A DNA stretch of 64,000 nt. Origin: Ruegeria sp. R14_0 (GTDB taxonomy: Bacteria; Pseudomonadota; Alphaproteobacteria; Rhodobacterales; Rhodobacteraceae). Under the pieces are notes generated by a model, which saw nothing but the letters and a program-made list of their open reading frames with translations, made no database searches and was not told where the DNA came from. Made by a program: the position numbers and the translations under genes. Position 1 is the first letter of the stretch, and the number at the start of each line of letters is the position of its first letter. Shown piece by piece: positions 7,487-16,118 of this stretch. Where the stretch lies: NCBI RefSeq assembly GCF_017743975.1, contig NZ_JAGHRC010000001.1, forward strand, positions 682,001-746,000. The letters run 5' to 3'.

Positions 7487-9010
7487 TTAGCCAGAGGCCA
7501 GTTTGGCCCCGTTCCACGACCCGCCCGGAACTTGCATATCCTGCCGCTTTTTGCTGACCCGGCTGCTGTTTTCCAGACTGTCCAGATACCCTTCGCTGAC
7601 ACTGCCCGTGATGTAGTTGCCGTCAAAGCACGAGCAGTCAAAGGCTTCGATCTCGGGGTTGCCTTCCTTGGCCGACCAGATCAGGTCGTCAAGGTTCTGA
7701 TAGAACAAGGCATCCGCGCCCAGTTCCTGCCGGATTTCTTCGATCTCTTTGCCATTGGCGATCAGTTCATGCTTGGTGGGCATGTCGATGCCGTAGACGT
7801 TCGGAAACTTCACTGGGGGTGAGGCGCTGGCGATGAACACCTTTTTTGCTCCGGCTTCGCGGCACATCTGCACGATCTTCTTGATCGTGTTACCCCGCAC
7901 GATCGAGTCGTCGATCAGCAGCACGTTATGACCTTTGAACTCCAGGGGTACAGCGTTTAGCTTGCGGCGCACGGATTTCTGTCGCTCTTCCTGGCCGGGC
8001 ATGATGAAGGTGCGGCCGACATAGCGGTTCTTGACCAGACCTTCGCGATAAGGAATGCCTGTCGCCTTGGCGACCTCAAGCGCGACGGGGCGGGCGCTGT
8101 CCGGTACGGGGATGATGCGGTCGATCTCTAGCCCCGCAGCCTCGATCTGGCGGGCCAGCGTCTGCCCCATCCGCATTTGCGTTTTGTAGACTGAAACACC
8201 GTCCAACAGCGAGTCCGGACGGGCGAGGTAAACATATTCAAAGATGCACGGGGTCAGCTGCCCTTCGACCGCCTGGAACGTGTGCATGTTGCCGTCCAGA
8301 TCGATCAGGATGGCCTCACCGGGTTTCACATCGCGCAGCTTTTCAAAGCCGTTGATACCGAAGGCCACATCTTCGGAAGCAAAGGCATAGTCATCGCCTT
8401 CACCATCCACATCGCGCTTGGCCACCGACAGAGGGCGAATGCCATAGGGGTCGCGGAACGCCAGCATGCCAACGCCTGCGACCAGACAGATCACCGAATA
8501 GGCACCCTGAACCCGTTCCATCGTCATCTTTACACCAGCAAAGATGTTGCGGATCGGCTCGGCATTGCCATTCACCTTGATCGCATCGGCCACTTTGTCG
8601 GCCAGCACGTTCAGCAGGATTTCCGAATCCGACGTAGTACGCAGATGGCGGCTATATTTTGCGGTAACTTTCTCACGCTGTTCGGCCGTGTTCGTGATGT
8701 TGCCGTTATGGACCAGATAGATTCCATAAGGCGCGTTTACAAAGAACGGCTGCGCCTCGGCCGCGCTGAGCGATCCGGCGGTGGGGTAACGCACATGCCC
8801 CATGCCGACCTTACCCAAAAGAGTCTCGGCGTCCTGAGCGTTGAACACATCCTTGACCAGTCCGTTGGCCTTTTTCTCGCGAAAGAACTCACCGTTAAAG
8901 GTGACGATCCCCGAGGCGTCCTGACCCCGGTGCTGCAGCATCAGCAGCCCGTCATAGAGCTCCGCAAAGACATCGTGCGTCCTGCTCGCAATCCCCAAAA
9001 TGCCACACAT
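7487..9010 (-). CDS. purF: Amidophosphoribosyltransferase
   Basis: PurF makes 5-phosphoribosylamine from PRPP and glutamine, the committed step of purine synthesis. The 507-residue protein starts MCGILGI, so Cys2 becomes the N-terminal nucleophile of the glutaminase domain with no propeptide. LQHRGQDASG follows at about 26-35. The PRPP-binding loop LLIDDSIVRGNT is at about 365-376. The Cys that binds an iron-sulphur cluster in Bacillus-type enzymes is replaced (PNVYGID), so this is the E. coli-like, cluster-free type. A GGAG ribosome site precedes the ATG, and a micro-ORF sits just upstream. Confidence 0.97.
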   Translation of the reverse strand: MCGILGIASRTHDVFAELYDGLLMLQHRGQDASGIVTFNGEFFREKKANGLVKDVFNAQDAETLLGKVGMGHVRYPTAGSLSAAEAQPFFVNAPYGIYLVHNGNITNTAEQREKVTAKYSRHLRTTSDSEILLNVLADKVADAIKVNGNAEPIRNIFAGVKMTMERVQGAYSVICLVAGVGMLAFRDPYGIRPLSVAKRDVDGEGDDYAFASEDVAFGINGFEKLRDVKPGEAILIDLDGNMHTFQAVEGQLTPCIFEYVYLARPDSLLDGVSVYKTQMRMGQTLARQIEAAGLEIDRIIPVPDSARPVALEVAKATGIPYREGLVKNRYVGRTFIMPGQEERQKSVRRKLNAVPLEFKGHNVLLIDDSIVRGNTIKKIVQMCREAGAKKVFIASASPPVKFPNVYGIDMPTKHELIANGKEIEEIRQELGADALFYQNLDDLIWSAKEGNPEIEAFDCSCFDGNYITGSVSEGYLDSLENSSRVSKKRQDMQVPGGSWNGAKLASG

Positions 9011-9037
9011 ATACGGGCTCCAATCTCTACGACGTGT

Positions 9038-9187
9038 TTATTGTGATGAGCTTTGCAGGTCGGGCTGGCTGAAATACTGTAACTGTGCGTGTTGTCGCCC
9101 GACCACTTGGCGGTGCACGCGCGCCAGAGCCACAAGGGCGAGCGCGAAAGAAAACAGATACAGCAAGATCGGCGGCTCCGATTCCAT
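9038..9187 (-). CDS. Putative 49-residue membrane micro-protein upstream of purF
   Basis: An ATG at 9187 opens a 49-codon frame ending in TAA at 9038, only 27 bases before the purF start. The product begins MESEPPILLYLFSFALAL, which gives one clear transmembrane helix at about 6-22. A basic stretch follows (ARVHRQVVGRQHAQ), then a polar tail ending QPDLQSSSQ. The acidic N-terminus and positive residues after the helix fit an N-out single-pass protein. The ribosome site is weak (GAGTG, about 14 bases upstream). The function is unknown and it could be a leader peptide for purF. It is shorter than most gene callers accept. Confidence 0.55.
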   Translation of the reverse strand: MESEPPILLYLFSFALALVALARVHRQVVGRQHAQLQYFSQPDLQSSSQ

Positions 9188-9371
9188 GTCAGTTCGGCAC
9201 TCACATAATGCCTAACTGCGCCTGTGTCATCAAAGGATCACATTTGCAATTTGACGCATGTGTTTTTGACCAAAATGCATTTGAAAACGTGACATGAGCG
9301 GTCCGCGTGTGATGTCATAACAAAAGTGACAGGTTTTGCAGTAATGACAAAGGTTCTGGTGGATTTACGCC

Positions 9372-9593
9372 ATGTGGCAACACAAGCAAGGAACAAAAAA
9401 GGAAGAACCCGTAAAGCGCCGGTGTCACCGATGCAGGGGTATGGGACGTGCGCCGTGTCCAATCTGTAACGGGGCAGGCGAGGTCATTAAAAGCCGCGAC
9501 ATCCATGGGAAGCCAATCATGGGTCGGTGCGATGGCTGTTTCGGCTTGAAAACAATCCGATGTACGGTGTGCGGAGGTGAGGGGTTTGTCTGA
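9372..9593 (+). CDS. DnaJ-type zinc-finger mini-protein
   Basis: This 73-residue protein consists almost entirely of four Cys-x2-Cys-x-Gly motifs: C18/C21, C29/C32 (CPICNGAG), C53/C56 and C64/C67 (CTVCGGEG). This matches the cysteine-rich zinc domain of DnaJ, which binds two zinc ions and unfolded polypeptide, but no J domain or substrate-binding domain is present. The N-terminus is basic and hydrophilic. It is on the opposite strand to the cvpA/purF genes on either side and sits in somewhat AT-richer DNA, which suggests a later insertion. The partner is unknown. Confidence 0.65.
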   Translation: MWQHKQGTKKEEPVKRRCHRCRGMGRAPCPICNGAGEVIKSRDIHGKPIMGRCDGCFGLKTIRCTVCGGEGFV

Positions 9594-9818
9594 CCCCAGG
9601 TGGATCGTCGCAAGTTCCTGAACATCGGAGTGAGATGATCTGAACCCACTCAGCGCCCGCAATTGCGGTATGTGGGCCCGACCCTCAACATTCTTGACCC
9701 AGTGGCCGATCTACGGACCGAGCAGCATATGACTTAACGGCAAGATTTGACGCGCCGGAAGCATGGACACTCGGCGTGTCTGGATGTAGCGCCAGACAAA
9801 CCTTTGCCTGGAACCAAA

Positions 9819-10466
9819 ATGACGGAAACGACATATCCAAGCCCTGTCCAGTCGCACCGCCATGCCGACATTGCCGTCCATGCGATCGGGCTGGTGGCGA
9901 TCCTAACGGCCGGTGGAGTGCTTCTTTATAAATCAATCCTAGGTCTCGAACCAAAGCTGGTTCTTGCGGTCGTGGTTTACGTACTTTGCGCGCTGTCCTC
10001 CAATCTGGCATCCGTCGCCTATCACTTTTCCACGTGGCACCACGGGCGCAAACTGATGCGGCGCATTGATCACGCCGCGATCTACCCCAGCATTTCGGGT
10101 ACTTTCACACCTTTTTTCGTCTTGGCAGGCACGACATGGACGATGACCTTGCTGTGGATTTGCTGGGGGCTGACAGCGGTGGCCGTCTGGAACAAGATCA
10201 CCAATGAAACGGTCAAGTCACGATGGTCAACCGCCTCCTACCTGGGGCTGGGCGCAATTGGGTTGAGTGCCCTTCCTGACCTCACGAATTTACCTGTTAC
10301 GACATTGTGGTGCATCTTGGCGGGCTCTGCCGCCTACGTCATTGGAACGGTGTTTTACGCCCAAAAAACTGTGCCTTACCGGTATGCTGTTTGGCATACT
10401 TGGGTCAATATTGGCGGAGCGCTGATGTTCGCGGGCATATGGATAGCGCTGTCCACGCAATGGTAG
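9819..10466 (+). CDS. HlyIII/PAQR-family membrane protein
   Basis: This 215-residue, seven-helix membrane protein belongs to the hemolysin III (YqfA/PAQR) family. Visible signatures are an N-terminal His-rich start (HRHADIAVHAIG), the SVAYHFSTW segment, the IDHAAIYPSISGTFTPF block and a late WHTW. In family members the last block usually has two His four residues apart; here it reads RYAVWH, so one metal-ligand His seems to be Tyr. The Met at 9819 (MTETTYPSP) fits better than the upstream Met at 9747, which adds a non-conserved basic stretch. Despite the family name, hemolysis should not be assumed. Confidence 0.85.
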   Translation: MTETTYPSPVQSHRHADIAVHAIGLVAILTAGGVLLYKSILGLEPKLVLAVVVYVLCALSSNLASVAYHFSTWHHGRKLMRRIDHAAIYPSISGTFTPFFVLAGTTWTMTLLWICWGLTAVAVWNKITNETVKSRWSTASYLGLGAIGLSALPDLTNLPVTTLWCILAGSAAYVIGTVFYAQKTVPYRYAVWHTWVNIGGALMFAGIWIALSTQW

Positions 10467-10589
10467 GTTTTCCAGAGGCAAGGAATGACTGCTTCGCAAA
10501 CGGTTTGTTCGATATTGTAGTGGAGCAATAGGTCTGCTTTGGACTGCAAGCAGACATTCTGTGCAGCATGACTTCGCCCTGCTGCGGTA

Positions 10590-10618
10590 AAAAAGCCCGG
10601 CTGATGCCGGGCTTTTTT
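10590..10618. terminator. Bidirectional terminator between HlyIII gene and cvpA
   Basis: AAAAAGCCCGG and CCGGGCTTTTTT flank a CTGATG loop, so the hairpin has a T-run in both directions. It lies directly after the cvpA stop (minus strand) and about 125 bases after the HlyIII stop (plus strand). Confidence 0.85.
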
Positions 10619-10619
10619 C

Positions 10620-11240
10620 TTATTCCGTTGTGGTAGGTGCTGTTTCCGTTGTGGTCGGTGTTGTCAGCTCTTCCGAAGGTGCCGAACCTTCGGTGCAGCT
10701 GGCGACCAGCTCTTCGTACTGGCGTGTCACCCAACCCAAGGCCGCCTCGGGGTTTTGTTCTTCGATCCGATCGCTGAACTGTTCGAACACCTTGGCCGAG
10801 CGGCTTTCGTCCACGATCGTATAAGGCTGACCGGTCATCACGGTGTCGTAGACAAAGAACGCGATCGCAACCAGCAGGATGCCGCGTGCAATGCCGAAGA
10901 AAAAGCCCAGAGCCTGATCTAGCCCACCCAGCGCCGAGCGCTGAACCAGCGATGAGAACAGGGGGGTAAAGATGCTGACGATAATCAAGGCCACCGCGAA
11001 AACGGCGGCAAAGCCCGTAATGACCGAAAGTTCGCAGCTGTCGCGCAGGAAATCTCCGACCACCGGGATCTCTTTCACCAGCGGAACCGCCTGTGGTGCA
11101 AAGATGAAGGCCAGCACTGCGGCTGCGACCCAGCCTGCAATGGCCAGAACCTCTCGTAAGAAACCGCGTGAGTAGGCGAGAATGCCTGACACGACGATGA
11201 TCAGGGCAACGACCCCGTCAATAATTGTAAAACCTTCCAT
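10620..11240 (-). CDS. cvpA: CvpA family membrane protein
   Basis: This 206-residue inner-membrane protein has four predicted helices: about 5-20, 28-47, 65-85 and 105-125. It opens in the CvpA style (FTIIDGVVALIIVVSGILAYSRGFLREVL). A soluble segment and a Thr/Glu-rich tail (TTPTTTETAPTTTE) follow. CvpA was named for colicin V production in E. coli, where it lies upstream of purF; its physiological role is still poorly defined. It is 40 bases downstream of radA on the same strand. Two inverted genes separate it from purF. Confidence 0.9.
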   Translation of the reverse strand: MEGFTIIDGVVALIIVVSGILAYSRGFLREVLAIAGWVAAAVLAFIFAPQAVPLVKEIPVVGDFLRDSCELSVITGFAAVFAVALIIVSIFTPLFSSLVQRSALGGLDQALGFFFGIARGILLVAIAFFVYDTVMTGQPYTIVDESRSAKVFEQFSDRIEEQNPEAALGWVTRQYEELVASCTEGSAPSEELTTPTTTETAPTTTE

Positions 11241-11280
11241 GGCCCTCGCCTGTTCTTTTTCTGCCCCTCAAGGCGCGACT

Positions 11281-12642
11281 CTAACCTGCTCCGAAGGTTT
11301 CGCCAACAAACCCAACCAAATCAGAGGGTCGGGTGAGTGTCAGACCTGCCACAGTACCGGTTTTGCCACCGGCCGGAGCGATTGCCGATGTGAAACCAAG
11401 TTTTTGGGCTTCTTTCAACCTGTTTTCGGTCTGCGGGGCGGGTCTAAGTGCCCCAGATAACGAGATTTCTCCGAAAACCACCGTGTCTGCGGGCAGGGCG
11501 GTGTCTTCGCGCGCGCTGAGTAACGCTGCGGCAACCGCGAGGTCCGCGGCGGGTTCACCGATTTTGAGCCCTCCGGCGACGTTCAGATAGACGTCGAGCC
11601 CTGCAAAGGGGATGCCGCAGCGTGCTTCGAGCACGGCGAGGATCATCGCCAACCGTCCACTGTCCCAGCCCACAACGGTCCGGCGGGGCTGTGAATGGGG
11701 CGAAGGGGCGACAAGCGCCTGCAACTCCACCAGAACAGGCCGTGTGCCTTCAATTCCGGCAAAAACGGCCGATCCGGGGCTGGGTGAGCCACGTTCCGAC
11801 AAAAACAGGGCCGAGGGGTTGGTGACCTGCGCCAGACCCTTGCCGGTCATCTCGAACACGCCGATTTCGTCCGCCGGGCCGAAACGGTTCTTTACAGCGC
11901 GCAGGATGCGGAACTGGTGGCCCCGTTCGCCTTCGAAATAAAGCACTGTGTCGACCATATGTTCGACCACGCGCGGGCCGGCGATTTGGCCTTCCTTTGT
12001 GACGTGGCCGACCATGATGACCGAGACGCCGTGTCGTTTCGCAAACGTGGTCAATTCATGCGCCGCGGCCCGCACTTGTGACACAGAGCCCGGAGCGCTG
12101 TCGACATTGTCGGCCCACATGGTCTGGATCGAGTCGATAATTGCGAGGCCAGGCTTTTCGGCCTCAAGCGTCGTCAGGATGTCGCGCAGATTGGTTTCCG
12201 CCGCCAGTTGAACCGGTGCATCCTCGAGCCCCAGGCGCCGGGCGCGCATGCGGACCTGCGCGCTGGCTTCTTCGCCGGAGACATAGATTGTCTTGACGCC
12301 AGCACGAGCAAACCGCGCAGCGGCCTGCAACAGCAGTGTTGACTTGCCGATCCCCGGATCGCCTCCGACCAGAAGGGCCGAGGCCGGAACCAGACCGCCA
12401 CCCAAAACGCGGTCCAACTCTTCTACGCCGCAGAGGGTGCGGGGTGGGGGCGTTTCCTCGGTCGACAGGTCCGTGAGTGAGATGGACTGGCCGCGTTTGC
12501 CGCCGAGGGATTTTTTTGCGGGGCCAGCCGAAAGGGGCACGTCTTGCGTGATGGTGTTCCATTCACCGCAGGAATCACACCGCCCGGACCATCGGGTATG
12601 CGTTGCGCCACAGGCCGAGCAGGAGAAAGTCGTCTTTGCCAT
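11281..12642 (-). CDS. radA: DNA repair protein RadA
   Basis: RadA is a RecA-like, DnaB-type ATPase that drives branch migration during recombinational repair. The 453 residues contain an N-terminal zinc finger (C8, C11, C22, C25), Walker A GGDPGIGKST at 93-102 and the RadA-specific KNRFG near 257. A C-terminal Lon-protease-like domain from about 280 includes the DVYLNVAGGLKI segment. I use the ATG at 12642 (MAKTTFSCSACG) because the zinc finger begins there; upstream codons in this frame have no family resemblance. cvpA follows 40 bases later. Confidence 0.96.
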   Translation of the reverse strand: MAKTTFSCSACGATHTRWSGRCDSCGEWNTITQDVPLSAGPAKKSLGGKRGQSISLTDLSTEETPPPRTLCGVEELDRVLGGGLVPASALLVGGDPGIGKSTLLLQAAARFARAGVKTIYVSGEEASAQVRMRARRLGLEDAPVQLAAETNLRDILTTLEAEKPGLAIIDSIQTMWADNVDSAPGSVSQVRAAAHELTTFAKRHGVSVIMVGHVTKEGQIAGPRVVEHMVDTVLYFEGERGHQFRILRAVKNRFGPADEIGVFEMTGKGLAQVTNPSALFLSERGSPSPGSAVFAGIEGTRPVLVELQALVAPSPHSQPRRTVVGWDSGRLAMILAVLEARCGIPFAGLDVYLNVAGGLKIGEPAADLAVAAALLSAREDTALPADTVVFGEISLSGALRPAPQTENRLKEAQKLGFTSAIAPAGGKTGTVAGLTLTRPSDLVGFVGETFGAG

Positions 12643-12763
12643 GGCGCAATTCGTGCCCGAGGACGGGCGGTTCTTCAAGCCCTTGCGAGACTTTCATCTC
12701 CGCCGGTGGCGCGTCGCGCCCTCGGGCCCGGTGGGCCATCGTGCGCGACGGGCGCTGACGCGC

Positions 12764-13546
12764 CTATTCTGCAGCGCGGGGCGGGGACATCGCGACAACG
12801 CGCGATTTCTTTGGATCGCGCTCGTCGGCGAGCGGTTGCAGTTGGGCCGACAGTTCCGGCAGCAGCTCGAACAGCTCGTCCCGAAGACGGGTTAGTTGCG
12901 ATTTCGCGATGGTTTCCTCCATCTCGATATCCTGGGTCCACTGGCGCAATTCATGCTGGATGACCTGCGCTTCTTCGATGCGTTGCTGGAACAGCTCAAT
13001 CTCTTCCTGCCGCTGCTGCAGGAACATCCGGGCGCGGTTCACACGGGCGTCGCCATAGGTCTCGGCCAGTTCGTGGCTGAGATGGCTCATCTGGGCCGCC
13101 AGCTCAAGGATCTCGGGCTCCAGCGATTGCAGGTCTGGGTGATGGCGCAGAAAGGCCATTCGTTCCTTGACCGCATCAAACTCGGACGACAGCAGAAACG
13201 TATCGCCCCGATCGGCGGCGTGAGCCAGCTGATAGGCTTGTGCCACGTCGTGCATGTTCAGCGAGAACTTACGATGAGACGTTTCAAGGGCCATCATCCT
13301 GGCATTTGCGGGCAGGTAGAAGGCCAGCATGAGAATCAGTACGGTCAAACCGATCTGGATGTACATGCCCGCATCGACCACGGGACCAGAGCCGAATCCG
13401 GCCTGCATCGATAGCCAGGGCAAGACCCCCAAAGCGGACAGAAGGCACGCACCGACCGAGAAGAGCGCTGCAGTGCATATGAGGAAAAAAGTCAGTCTTA
13501 AAAAGGCATTCTGAAATTGCAATGTAATGTTGTGGAGGGCAGTCAT
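12764..13546 (-). CDS. Membrane-anchored coiled-coil protein of unknown function
   Basis: This 260-residue protein has two N-terminal transmembrane helices (about 17-40 and 58-78) joined by a short periplasmic loop. A long cytoplasmic alpha-helical region follows, rich in Glu, Gln and Arg (FLQQRQEEIELFQQRIEEAQ and similar), likely coiled coil. I choose the ATG at 13546 (MTALHNITLQF) because CTCC/GGAG lies about 10 bases upstream; the open frame continues further but without family character. Homologues in Roseobacter genomes are, as I recall, sometimes labelled DNA repair protein, with no support here. It lies just downstream of the PqiA-like gene. Confidence 0.7.
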   Translation of the reverse strand: MTALHNITLQFQNAFLRLTFFLICTAALFSVGACLLSALGVLPWLSMQAGFGSGPVVDAGMYIQIGLTVLILMLAFYLPANARMMALETSHRKFSLNMHDVAQAYQLAHAADRGDTFLLSSEFDAVKERMAFLRHHPDLQSLEPEILELAAQMSHLSHELAETYGDARVNRARMFLQQRQEEIELFQQRIEEAQVIQHELRQWTQDIEMEETIAKSQLTRLRDELFELLPELSAQLQPLADERDPKKSRVVAMSPPRAAE

Positions 13547-13693
13547 GCTAGACGAACTCCTTTGATAACCGGTACAAACCAGCCCAAAGCGGGGAACATC
13601 TAAAACACACAGAATGATCCGCTTAGGACCGAAACTACAAATATTTACTGCTCGAAATATAAAGATGATACTCAGATAAGCGTTTTCAATCAA

Positions 13694-14146
13694 TTAGCTC
13701 TGAGGATTTCGTGAACTGCGTGTCATTTCGGTAATGTGGCCCAACGCGATCGAGGCCAGAATGCAGGCCGTGAACAGGTACAATCCCCACGCCGTTTCGA
13801 TGGTCGCGTAGGAGATCCCCTTGGCCAATGTGATGTAGAGCGCGATCAGGAAAATGTCGGCCATCGCCAGTTTGCCGAGGATGTTCAGGGCAGGCTGAAC
13901 GCGGGCATCCAGCAGGTCCCATTGGATCAGGGCGGTGCCGATGGTTTTGATATACGGCGCGAAGAGGGCGAAGACAGTGACCACCAGCGCCAAGAAGATG
14001 TCCGACTTCCACAGCGACTGGAGCCCGGTGATGACGCTGATCTCGCTGAGGCCGAAGATCGGCAGCAGACCCGCGCGCATCAGCGGGGCGAACCATGCGA
14101 TGGGGTATAGGATCAGAAGGGAGAGGGTGGCGAGGCGGAGGATCAT
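13694..14146 (-). CDS. PqiA-type (paraquat-inducible protein A) membrane protein
   Basis: This 150-residue protein has four hydrophobic helices and matches a single PqiA domain; the E. coli protein has two such domains. Recognisable pieces are FGLSEISVITGLQSLW near 32-47, a VFALFAPYIKTIG helix, and the ILGKLAMADIFLIALYI block near 88-104. PqiA-type proteins belong to MCE lipid-transport systems, but no pqiB/MCE gene is adjacent; mlaE/mlaF lie 0.5-2 kb upstream. It is 148 bases upstream of the coiled-coil membrane protein on the same strand. Confidence 0.8.
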   Translation of the reverse strand: MILRLATLSLLILYPIAWFAPLMRAGLLPIFGLSEISVITGLQSLWKSDIFLALVVTVFALFAPYIKTIGTALIQWDLLDARVQPALNILGKLAMADIFLIALYITLAKGISYATIETAWGLYLFTACILASIALGHITEMTRSSRNPQS

Positions 14147-14354
14147 GAAAAAGGGCTACTTTGTGCGATACTCAATATTAGACACTTGAGCTGGAAATGG
14201 CTTTCCAAGAGAGACTAAAGTTTAACTGAACAGTCTACTTGAATTGAAATCAAAAAGACTAGAAAAACCAAACAGCAACATGAAAGATCGAGTGTTCAGC
14301 ATGCCCAGCATTACAGACATATTTCGGTTTTGTCGTGAATGCCCGGGACTGTGA

Positions 14355-14564
14355 ATGTTCTATTTCTTGATAGTGATGGTCGTTTGCGAGATTGTCTTTA
14401 TCTACTACGTTACTGCGCAACCAGAGTTCTATTTGGACAGCCGATCTAGCGCCATTATACCCGTGGCGGTATGGGTCACTCCGCTGATTGCAATAATCAT
14501 GTTCGTAAGAGGCGTGGTCGAATTTTCAAAGCGGAAAAAACCGGACCACGACCCACAAGCTTGA
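14355..14564 (+). CDS. Small two-helix membrane protein, orphan
   Basis: This is a 69-residue open frame encoding two hydrophobic helices, about 2-19 (FYFLIVMVVCEIVFIYYV) and 34-53 (IIPVAVWVTPLIAIIMFV). They are joined by a polar loop, and a basic tail ends the protein (KRKKPDHDPQA). The membrane topology pattern supports a real gene. The surrounding stretch from about 14150 to 14560 is clearly richer in A/T than the rest of the window, and no good ribosome site precedes the ATG. I do not recognise a family. Confidence 0.45.
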   Translation: MFYFLIVMVVCEIVFIYYVTAQPEFYLDSRSSAIIPVAVWVTPLIAIIMFVRGVVEFSKRKKPDHDPQA

Positions 14565-14592
14565 CGTAGCGCTCCCGCCGATAGGTTTGGAA

Positions 14593-15339
14593 TTACCGCA
14601 CCGCCTCAATCGGCCCCTCGGCACTGCCACTGATGAATTGCTCAACATAGGGATCGCCCGAGGCGTCCATCTGGCTGACCGGGCCGGTCCATTGGATGAC
14701 GCCTCCGTGCAGCATAGCGACGTTGTCGGCAATCGCGCGGACAGAGCTCATGTCGTGGGTGATGGTCATTGCTGTGGCGCCCATCTCGGTCACGATTTCG
14801 CGGATCAGGTCGTTGATGACGCCGGACATGATCGGGTCCAACCCGGTTGTGGGTTCGTCGAAAAAGATGATCTCAGGCTCGGCGGCGATGGCGCGGGCAA
14901 GGCCCACGCGTTTTTGCATCCCGCCGGACAGCTCGGACGGAAAGCGGTCGGCCACGTCGGATTTCAGACCCACGCGGCGCAGTTTCTCAATCGCGATCTC
15001 ACGCGCATATTCAGCGGGGCGCTTCAATGGCCCGCGCAGCAGACGGAACGAAACGTTCTGCCAGACAGGCAGAGAGTCGAACAACGCAGCACCCTGGAAG
15101 AGCATCCCGAAACGGGCCAGAAAGGCATCTCGGTCGCCTTTGGTGGCGTCTTTGCCATCGACATAGATCATGCCGCTGTCGGGTTTAATCAGGCCCAGAA
15201 TGCACTTCAAAGCCACGGATTTCCCGGTGCCCGAGCCTCCGATGATGACCATTGACGTGCCCTTGGGGATCTCAAGATTCATGCCCTGCAGAACCTGATT
15301 GTCGCCAAAAGCTTTCGTTACGTTCTCCATTCTGATCAT
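14593..15339 (-). CDS. mlaF: MlaF-like ABC transporter ATPase
   Basis: This is the 248-residue ATP-binding subunit of an MlaFEDB-type system that moves phospholipids between the membranes. Walker A GGSGTGKS is at 34-41, the signature LSGGMQ at 137-142 and Walker B IIFFDEP at about 157-163, followed by TTGLDP. The start overlaps the mlaE stop by four bases. In minus-strand order the operon is alr-mlaE-mlaF. The MCE substrate-binding gene (mlaD) is not adjacent in this window. Confidence 0.92.
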   Translation of the reverse strand: MIRMENVTKAFGDNQVLQGMNLEIPKGTSMVIIGGSGTGKSVALKCILGLIKPDSGMIYVDGKDATKGDRDAFLARFGMLFQGAALFDSLPVWQNVSFRLLRGPLKRPAEYAREIAIEKLRRVGLKSDVADRFPSELSGGMQKRVGLARAIAAEPEIIFFDEPTTGLDPIMSGVINDLIREIVTEMGATAMTITHDMSSVRAIADNVAMLHGGVIQWTGPVSQMDASGDPYVEQFISGSAEGPIEAVR

Positions 15340-16118
15340 ACCGAGAAGAATACCCCTGTAAGAATGAAGTTGGCGGCCAGGATCATGATCGCGGCGGATT
15401 CGACCGAGGATTTGGTGGCCCGACCCACGCCTTGTGCGCCGCGGCCGGAATTCATGCCGTAGTAACAGCCCATGATGGCCGCGATCAGGCCGAAGGCCGC
15501 GCCTTTGACCAAAGACGACACGATGTCTTTGGTTTCAAGGAAATTGACGGTGTTCTGCAGATAGGTTGCCGCGTTGAACCCCAGGTTTTCGGTCGCCACC
15601 ACATAGCCACCGGCGATGCCGATGACGTCTCCGATCCCGACCAGCAGGGGGACGGTGATCAAGGCGGCCAGTACACGCGGGGCGGTCAGATACTTCATCG
15701 GGTGGGTCGACAGGGTGACCAGCGCGTCAATCTGCTCGGTCACTTTCATCGTCGCAATCTCAGCAGCAATGGACGAGGTCACACGCGCAGCAATCATCAG
15801 GCCAACCAGCACCGGCCCAAGCTCGCGCACCATCCCGATTGCGACGATCTGGGGCACTACGGCCTCGGCGTTGAAACGTGCGCCGCCTGCATAAATCTGC
15901 AGTGCCAAGGCACCACCGGTAAAGATGGCGGTTAGACCCACGACCGGCAGGGATAGCCAGCCCACATTCATCAGGGCCACGAAGAACTCGCGCGGGTAGA
16001 ACGGCGGGCGAAAGATGTGTGAGATCGCGTCCACCGCAAAAATTCCGACCTTGCCGAATGTGGCAAGCAGGGACAGGACAGCGCGGCCCAACCCACCCAG
16101 CGCGGCCAAAGGGTTCAT
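15336..16118 (-). CDS. mlaE: MlaE-like ABC transporter permease
   Basis: This 260-residue integral membrane permease of the MlaE family is the partner of the MlaF ATPase that follows it with a four-base overlap. Family signatures are the [15 protein letters not shown] segment (here [38 protein letters not shown], around 95-132) and several long hydrophobic helices. A short amphipathic N-terminus ([15 protein letters not shown]) precedes them. Its start overlaps the alr stop by four bases, so all three genes are probably translated from one message. Confidence 0.92.
   Translation of the reverse strand: MNPLAALGGLGRAVLSLLATFGKVGIFAVDAISHIFRPPFYPREFFVALMNVGWLSLPVVGLTAIFTGGALALQIYAGGARFNAEAVVPQIVAIGMVRELGPVLVGLMIAARVTSSIAAEIATMKVTEQIDALVTLSTHPMKYLTAPRVLAALITVPLLVGIGDVIGIAGGYVVATENLGFNAATYLQNTVNFLETKDIVSSLVKGAAFGLIAAIMGCYYGMNSGRGAQGVGRATKSSVESAAIMILAANFILTGVFFSV

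Noticed and set aside
8941..9204. An 87-codon minus-strand frame overlapping the purF start
   Set aside because: It reads through the purF N-terminus in another frame; the micro-ORF at 9038-9187 in a different frame is the better-structured alternative.
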